From assembly GCA_963693365.1 (NCBI GenBank), contig CAVNZM010000020.1:1-64000 (forward strand): a DNA stretch of 64,000 nt, in the 5' to 3' direction. Source of the DNA: Amoebidium appalachense (taxonomy: Eukaryota; Ichthyosporea). Positions 58,109-64,000 of this stretch are shown piece after piece (position 1 is the first letter of the stretch; every line of letters begins with the position of its first letter). Position numbers and translations under genes: made by a program. Under the pieces are notes generated by a model. It did no database searches and was not told where the DNA came from. It was given only the letters and a program-made list of their open reading frames with translations.

Positions 58109-61100
58109 ATCACCACGGGGGAAGAGGTGTCACCGTAGTCAACACCGTAGACTTGAGTGAAGCCCTTTGCAACACCACGAGCTTTGATCTTGGTGTCACC
58201 GGCTGAGTTGAGGACCTTCTCAGTCACAATCCACTTGAACTTGATGATGTTGGCACCAGGGGGGGGATCAACAATGGTGAAGACATCCTTGGTGATGAAG
58301 GCTTGGTACTCGGAGGTGAGGGCAGCTATGACGGCATCACCATTGGGACCGTTGCAAAGCTTTTGAATGCCCTTGGGGAGCTGGTCAATGTTGATGGTCG
58401 GTGCTACGATGCTGACCAGTGCCGTTGGAGTCTTGGTGAGACGTGTAGACCGACGAAGGTTGGGCTTGGGGGGGTCCTTGAGGGGGGTGGTGGCCGGGGA
58501 GGTGGTGGAGGCCGGGATAGGGGCATGGAAGCCAGGAATAGGACCGGTGGTGAGGGGGGCATCGGTGTCCACAGGGCTGCTCGAGGCCGAGTGGAAGGTG
58601 GGGGACCCAGGACGAACCGGAGTCATGTAGCCGGGTTGATGCACAGCAATGGGGGGGGCCGGCAGCAAGGGTTGTTGGCCAGTGGGGGGGGGGGCTCGGG
58701 GGAGGCACGGGTTCAACCGGGGCCGGTTGGTTGTGCCAGGACGGTTGGGAGATGACCACAGACGAAGTTTCATCGTCGTCGTCGGAGGGGGGGTCCAATG
58801 TCGGCAGATCGGGTTTGGGGGGAACGGAGACCTGATTGGTGCTGCTCGTGAAGTTCGACTCGTCGAAGATCACATCACGGCAGATCTTGATTTGGTTGCT
58901 GGCATGGTCGAGGATCTTGTGTGCCTTGGAGGGTAGGTCCCAGCCGACGTAGGTGCCGACTCTGACGGTTGATGCCAGCTTGTTCCTCTTTGACCGGGGA
59001 ACATGCACATAGGCAGGGGAGCCGAACACGTGGAGCTGGGAGACGTCGGGTTTGAAGCCGTGGAAGGCCTCGAAGGGAGTGTTGCCGTTGGCAGCAGATG
59101 ACGGTGTGACGTTGATGATGTAGCTTGTATGCTTGAGAGCAGCAACCCACAACTTGTGAGAGAGAGGTTGGTCCTTGTCGGCATGGAGGAAGCAACGGAC
59201 TGTCTCTTGCAGTTCTCTCATCTTCCGTTCAACAACACCGTTGTGTTGTGGTGTGTCGACGGGGGCAAACTCCATGATGATGCCTTTCTGCTTGCAGTAG
59301 GCCTCGGTGTCCTTGGAGGTGAACTCAGAGCCGGAGTCAAACCGAAGGTGGGTGACGATCTCAGGTGTCTGACGTTCAATGGTTTCAACGAGAGACTGAA
59401 TGTGGCTGAGTGTTTCACCACGGTTGTAGAGGGGGAACACGGTGGTGTAACCGGTGGCATCACAAACACACACCAGAGCAACTTTGTAGCCTCCGTAGGA
59501 AGCACAGGGAGTTTCGAAGAAGTCCAGGTGCCACTTAGCACCGGGAATGGTGAACTTGGAACGGGTGCCGGGAAAGGGGGCCTTGGTGGTCTTGCCAGAC
59601 ATGCAGCCGAAGCAGTCACTGTTGTCGGGTGACTTGAGGGAGGGGGGCATGCCGATGACAAGCTCATCCTTGGCCATCCTGGTGACGGTGGAGAGGGCAC
59701 GGTGGCCGAGACGGTTGTGCCAAAGGGTGAGGTCGTCGGGTGGTTGAGTCCTTGCTGTGTAGGCTTGGACCCCCGGGTGTTTAGGAGTCTCAATCACATA
59801 GTCAGTGATGTAGTAGAGACCGTCGAGGGGGGTGAGATCTGTAATGATGTCACCATTACGGCTGTAGAGGAACGACGGGTGGTTGTCTGTATCGTCACAA
59901 TGACCTAGGAGGCCGGCAGCTGATGCCATGGAGGTAGACACGAGGAAAGACGGTGCCTCGGGTACGTAGTAAGCATTGATGCTGCACGGTGTTGGGTGGC
60001 CGTTGTAGTGCAGTGTCATGTTGATGATGCCACGTTGTTTGGCATTGACTGTGCCGAGGCCGTGAATGGGGGTGGGAGGACACGGGGTAAGGGAGGAGAA
60101 ATACTCCTTGATGGGGCAGATGTGTGCATTACAAGCACTGTCCCAGACGGGGTCGTTACTGTCAGGTGTGCCGGTGGAGGAGATGAGTGCAAATTTCACA
60201 CTCTTGTCACCTTTCTCCTGCTTGGCACGACGAGCAACTGTACAGCCAGGCTCCGGGCATGCTGTGATGTGGTGGGGCTCATGAGAGTAGGAACACTTCA
60301 CACTATTGGTGTTGTGCTGTCGGTTACGGTTGTCCCTGTTACCACGGTGGTAAGGGGAAGTTGAACGGGGGCCGGGTGACTTGGAGGAAGGACGAGGATC
60401 ACGGGAACGGGACGGGGAACGGTGAGGTGTATGCTCACGTCGAGGAATACGGTTACGGAGGTCACCGGGGGGAAGCACTCTGCTCTGGAGTGCACGGAGG
60501 GGACGGTTGTTGACGGTTGCACCAGTGCCTGCGTCGATGAGGCCGTCACGGATTTCAGCTCCTCGGATGTCACTGATGAGCATGTTGAAGGACGGGTAGG
60601 CCTTGTTGTTCATCCAGTAGTCGGAGCAGAGACGTTCAATGTCGGAGCAGACCAGGGCCGTGTTCTTCCTGATGTGGAGGAAGAACTTACGTACGACATC
60701 CTTGTGCTGGACGGGCTGGTCGAGGCAGGCAAGTGTCGTAGCCAGACGTTGGAGACGGGTGAGGTATGCTGTTACGTTGGGGTAGTCTCGTAGTTCAAGC
60801 TCCTCGAAGGTGACTTGGATCTGGGTGACTCGGGCCTCCTTCTCTGCTACATACGCCATACGTAGGTTGTGGAAGACTTCACCACCGTGGACACCGTCTT
60901 GCATCCGGCCGGAGTCGTAGAGCTCGGTCGGGTGGACGGACTGGTTGAGGATCTGGTCGAGGACGTCGGAAGCTTTCTTGTAGGAGTCTTTGGTGGTGTA
61001 GCCTAGCAACTGGTTGGCTTCAGCGCCGTCAACCCACTGTGGCCTCTTGATAGCGTCAACGAATTTCTCGGCAATGGTTGTTCTAATGAACCGGTGAATG

Positions 61101-61195
61101 AGTGGCTCCCACTCGAAATAATTAAGACGTTTCTCGTCTCGTTTCTCGGACGGATTCCATATTGGAAGGTTGATATACGACGGTTTGTCAGTCAT
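58109..61195 (-). pseudogene. gag-pol: copia gag-pol (element C), 3'-truncated
   Basis: From ATG at 61,195 (MTDKPSYINLP) the frame runs through Gag, a zinc knuckle, protease (VWDSACNAHIC), GAG-pre-integrase (LWHNRLGH), the integrase HHCC and DDE core (FDSGSEF, HNGVVERK) and a Pro-rich linker. A run of 11 G at about 58,684-58,694, ten in element B, shifts the frame. The next frame goes on into the start of reverse transcriptase (FKWIVTEKV) and is cut at 58,108 by LTR family 4. The knuckle reads CSYSHEPHH, with Ser in place of the second Cys. It is the best preserved copia in the window but cannot be active. Confidence 0.92.
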
Positions 61196-61271
61196 GATTG
61201 AAGCAGTTAGACTGAGAGATTTTCGCGGTTGTAGCGAGATTGTGTGTTAGCGTGCAAAGGGGCCGTAAACC
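61196..61271 (-). other. 5' leader and primer-binding site of element C
   Basis: After the LTR end (...AATAACA) the minus strand reads GGTTTACGGCCCC, close to the site in element A (GGTTATGCAGCCC) and to the complement of the initiator tRNA anticodon arm. The Gag ATG is 76 bp downstream of the LTR. Confidence 0.55.
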
Positions 61272-61979
61272 TGTTATTTTGTGTGGGTAAACGGAGAAGC
61301 AGAGAGCACAGATGGGTGTTATGTAAAACACAACACAAAGACACACGGGAAAAACACAACCGGAGAGGAGGAACGATTTCTGGAACCATAGGAAGTGAAT
61401 ACGACTGCTTATGATTTATTTCAAGATGAGGTCCCTTTTATACTTGGGAATGTGAAACGATAAACCAATCAAAAGGACGAAAACTATGAGTGTAAAATAT
61501 ATCGAATAAAATGTCTGTCGACATTTAGAATATAAAACTCAATCCTCTAATGAAAGAAACTTCTAATAAAAGCACGGAAACATTTAATAAAATGAAACCA
61601 CTTATGTAACTATTAATTCATAACATATATTTATACATGTTCTTATCATAACACGTCTAAATATAATTATTCCTAATAGTCGAAGAACATAGCACAATGC
61701 TACGTCGTGGGAAAGGAATGAGAAAGGAATGTAAGTTACTATGTTTGGGAAAATACAAACGAGATATGATTGGATGACATATATAGATTTTGACGCAAAC
61801 GACAATACGTGTGCGCGAGCTAAGTATGTCGATACGTACACAGATCTAAGATGTCGTGTACACGGAAACGGAAAAGAAAGAAAGAAATGAAGAAAGGAAA
61901 AGGAAACAAACTACAACAACTAATAAATAAATACCAAACTCAACTTCTAAGTCTTGCTGAGAATTAAGTGAAGATGACA
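61272..61979 (-). repeat. LTR family 1, complete 5' LTR of element C
   Basis: The 708-bp LTR reads TGTCATCTTCAC...AATAACA on the minus strand. A TATA-like ACTTGGGAATG/GTATAAAAGGG region is at about 61,430. It abuts LTR family 2 sequence at 61,980. The matching start of a 3' LTR survives at 5,510 in element B, and 494 bp of another copy, in opposite orientation, open the window. Confidence 0.88.
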
Positions 61980-62074
61980 ATCGTTCCGTGTTTTGTTGTT
62001 GTTTGTGTCTGTGGTGTTTTCACACTGCACCACTGTGTCTCTGCTTACATCCCAAATACTTATATAATTTAACA
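61980..62074 (+). repeat. LTR family 2, terminal 95 bp of a 3' LTR
   Basis: This is the reverse complement of 2,427-2,521 with one or two changes. It ends in TTTAACA and is followed by ATCGG, the complement of the CCGAT that flanks LTR family 2 at 3,360. Its other end is cut off by LTR family 1. Confidence 0.85.
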
Positions 62075-62460
62075 ATCGGGTTTGCCTTGGAGGTAGTGTT
62101 GACGGAATTTCCACATGGCCCGTTCAGGGTCCATGCCAATACGGTACTGGGCAACGGTGGTGAGCACGGAAGGGTCGATGTTCTGAATCATATGGAGCAG
62201 GAGGCAATTGCGGGCCTCCTTGAGCTCCGTGGTAGTGCCGTAGCCGTAGAAGGGGGGTTCACCGTCAACCGCGACGGTGGTAGGGGGGACGTAGTTGTCA
62301 GCAAGTACAACATCCACGAGTCGGACACCTTTAGTGCCGGTCATCATGCCGAGAAAAATGATTTCCCATTGAAAATAGGTGGTTTTGCTATCGGGACCAG
62401 TCTTCCCTTCACCTTTCCACATGGTTATTTTGTTTACACCAGTTTTGTTTGGATCCATGA
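62075..62460 (-). pseudogene. gag: copia Gag, N-terminal half (element D)
   Basis: From ATG at 62,460 (MDPNKTGVNKITMW) the frame is open for about 128 codons to ...YLQGKPD, and is then cut by the LTR family 2 end after CCGAT. It is nearly identical to element A but lacks the TRIM, so it records the empty site. The missing downstream half has the same break point as the fragment at 3,360. Confidence 0.88.
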
Positions 62461-62520
62461 TTGAAAAACGATCGCTAGTTCTAGATGTGTGTAAGGAGCG
62501 TGCAAAAAGGCTGTATAACC

Positions 62521-63445
62521 TGTTAGATTGTATAAGTATTTGGGATGAAAGCAGAGACACAGTGGTGCAGTGTGAAAACACCACAGACACACACAACAAC
62601 AAAACACGGAACGATCGGAGCAGTGTACACAACAGACATCAATGTTTAGACACGACTGAACTGAATTTATTCTGATCTTCGAATAAATACCTGAAATTCC
62701 TCTAAGTCCAATCCATACATGATTTCCGACCAGTCGGAAATCAGATCTATCTCTAATAGAAACCAATCACTAAGAACCAATTGCTTTCAGAGAGATCCGG
62801 TACGCGGAGACGTACACGATAGGACACAGACACTAGTTAAGGTCAACTCGTGTCATCATCAAGGAAGTTCTAACCTATGAAATACTGCAAAGACTCAGAC
62901 ATATCACACTTAACCTAGATGATTGGTTAAAGCCCGGCAACACATGAAAACTAAAGTAAATTAATGAAGTCTAAACACACATGCTATTCTAAGTGTAGCC
63001 TAAGTGTGTTACCGTCCAATGAACACGTATTAAGTAACACAAATCTACCTAACATATATTAGTAGAAAAGAAATACGATTATACACATGAAGACAAGGAG
63101 AGAAAGAAAAGAAAATAAGGAAGGAGAAAGAGGAAGGAAAATAGAGCACAGATCAACAAACAAGATAGTAATAGCATAACTATAACTAGAGATATTTATG
63201 TACACACGAACATGTACACGTCTCTCCCTGAGTGGGTGGATCCGTGTACACACATATAAATATTCTAATCGATATTACAACACACGATTAAAGCCGATAC
63301 AACACGATTACAAGTATACAGGCATATTGGAGATCGATGCTACACTTTACATAATAGGAGTGTGGCATTTACACTAAGCATATGAACTGAAACATAACAC
63401 AAACTGAGAAGATCTTACCATATGTAAATACTACGTATTACAACA
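62521..63445 (-). repeat. LTR family 2, 5' LTR of element D
   Basis: This 925-bp LTR matches 2,427-3,359 throughout. On the minus strand it starts TGTTGTAATACG and ends ...CTAACA before GGTTATACAGCC, the primer site. It is flanked on the right by AAGGG, whose partner would be at the lost 3' end. Confidence 0.85.
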
Positions 63446-63777
63446 AAGGGCCCAGGAGGCTTCAAGTTGTGATGCGCACTGGCTGCATGAAATTCGTAAA
63501 AGGGTCAATGTATTTTGATCAAATTTTAGCCTAAGAGGTGGACCCAGCAGCAGTTGCAATGTGCGGATGCAAGCGGATCTCAGGCTGAGTGAGTGTCTCT
63601 GGTCTGCAGCCGTGGCCATATTAGGCGTCAATAAGTTTGTGCTTTGCTGCTGCGAAACAGTGTCTCCTCCATGGTCAACCCCTCCCCCTTCCGTCCCCCC
63701 CCCCCCCCCCCCCCCCCTCCCCTGCCTTAAATTTCCTGCCCTCGCGCGCGGGGCGAGCGCGCGCACACACATACATA

Positions 63778-63809
<32 letters not shown>

Positions 63810-63819
63810 ATACACATGT

Positions 63820-63876
<57 letters not shown>

Positions 63877-64000
63877 CACAGACACATGCATGTACACACA
63901 CAGTGTCCCACACACACACGAGACCACACCCAGAAATTATATACGATAGTAAACATACCAACAATCGAAAAAATATTAATAATATTAAAAAAGCAGGTGA
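63446..64000. other. Flanking sequence with C-run, CA and GA arrays
   Basis: About 250 bp of complex sequence are followed by a C-run (63,696-63,717), a GCGC patch, a CA array (63,776-63,830) and a GA array (63,833-63,874). No gene is recognised. Confidence 0.6.

Overview
The window is eukaryotic nuclear DNA. Genes carry GT-AG introns, long G/C, CA/TG, GA and AT runs are everywhere, and most of the rest is nested Ty1/copia and Ty3/gypsy retrotransposons. No rRNA, tRNA, CRISPR array or bacterial-type operon is visible. A chromodomain gypsy element and half-tRNA-type copia priming sites fit a protist, alga or simple metazoan, but the sequence alone does not fix the host.

Left part (1-19.7 kb): an LTR fragment; a copia gag/protease relic (element A) split by a perfect 571-bp TRIM; its LTR; a second decayed copia (element B) split by a 900-bp solo LTR; then a repeat desert with G-runs, CA/TG tracts, palindromic tandem repeats, fifteen copies of a ~184-bp satellite and a cluster of hairpins.

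Centre (19,764-50,329): the most interesting object. About 30.6 kb is bracketed by ~83-bp terminal inverted repeats, with an array of three palindromes just inside each end. Two intron-rich genes diverge from a repeated control region at about 35-36 kb. The leftward gene (21.07-34.6 kb, 21 exons, about 2,100 residues) reads as one modular protein: a 2-oxoglutarate/Fe(II) oxygenase-like domain, a basic nuclear linker, a ParB-like domain, an N4/N6-type amino-methyltransferase, an OTU protease and two C-terminal repeats. The rightward side has an intronless 307-residue protein with a myristoylation-type N terminus and a 14-exon gene (40.15-49.13 kb) for a DDE transposase-like protein of the family with the GHTH signature. 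I read the whole as a large DNA transposon that carries its own DNA-modification writer and possible eraser. In both genes a poly-C run follows many 5' splice sites, always on the sense strand.

Right part (50.3-64 kb): a non-LTR reverse transcriptase relic that ends where the transposon begins; a chromovirus pol with a frame break; a non-autonomous LTR element whose LTR/primer-site junction is tandemly repeated; a copia gag-pol (element C) cut off by that LTR; and its 5' LTR, which lies inside a copia of the element A family. Target-site duplications at 3,360 and 62,075 match as the two flanks of one insertion. This implies that almost the whole window between two opposed LTR copies has been inverted.

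Coordinates of splice sites and LTR ends were read by eye. Family assignments rest on motifs; no database search was possible.
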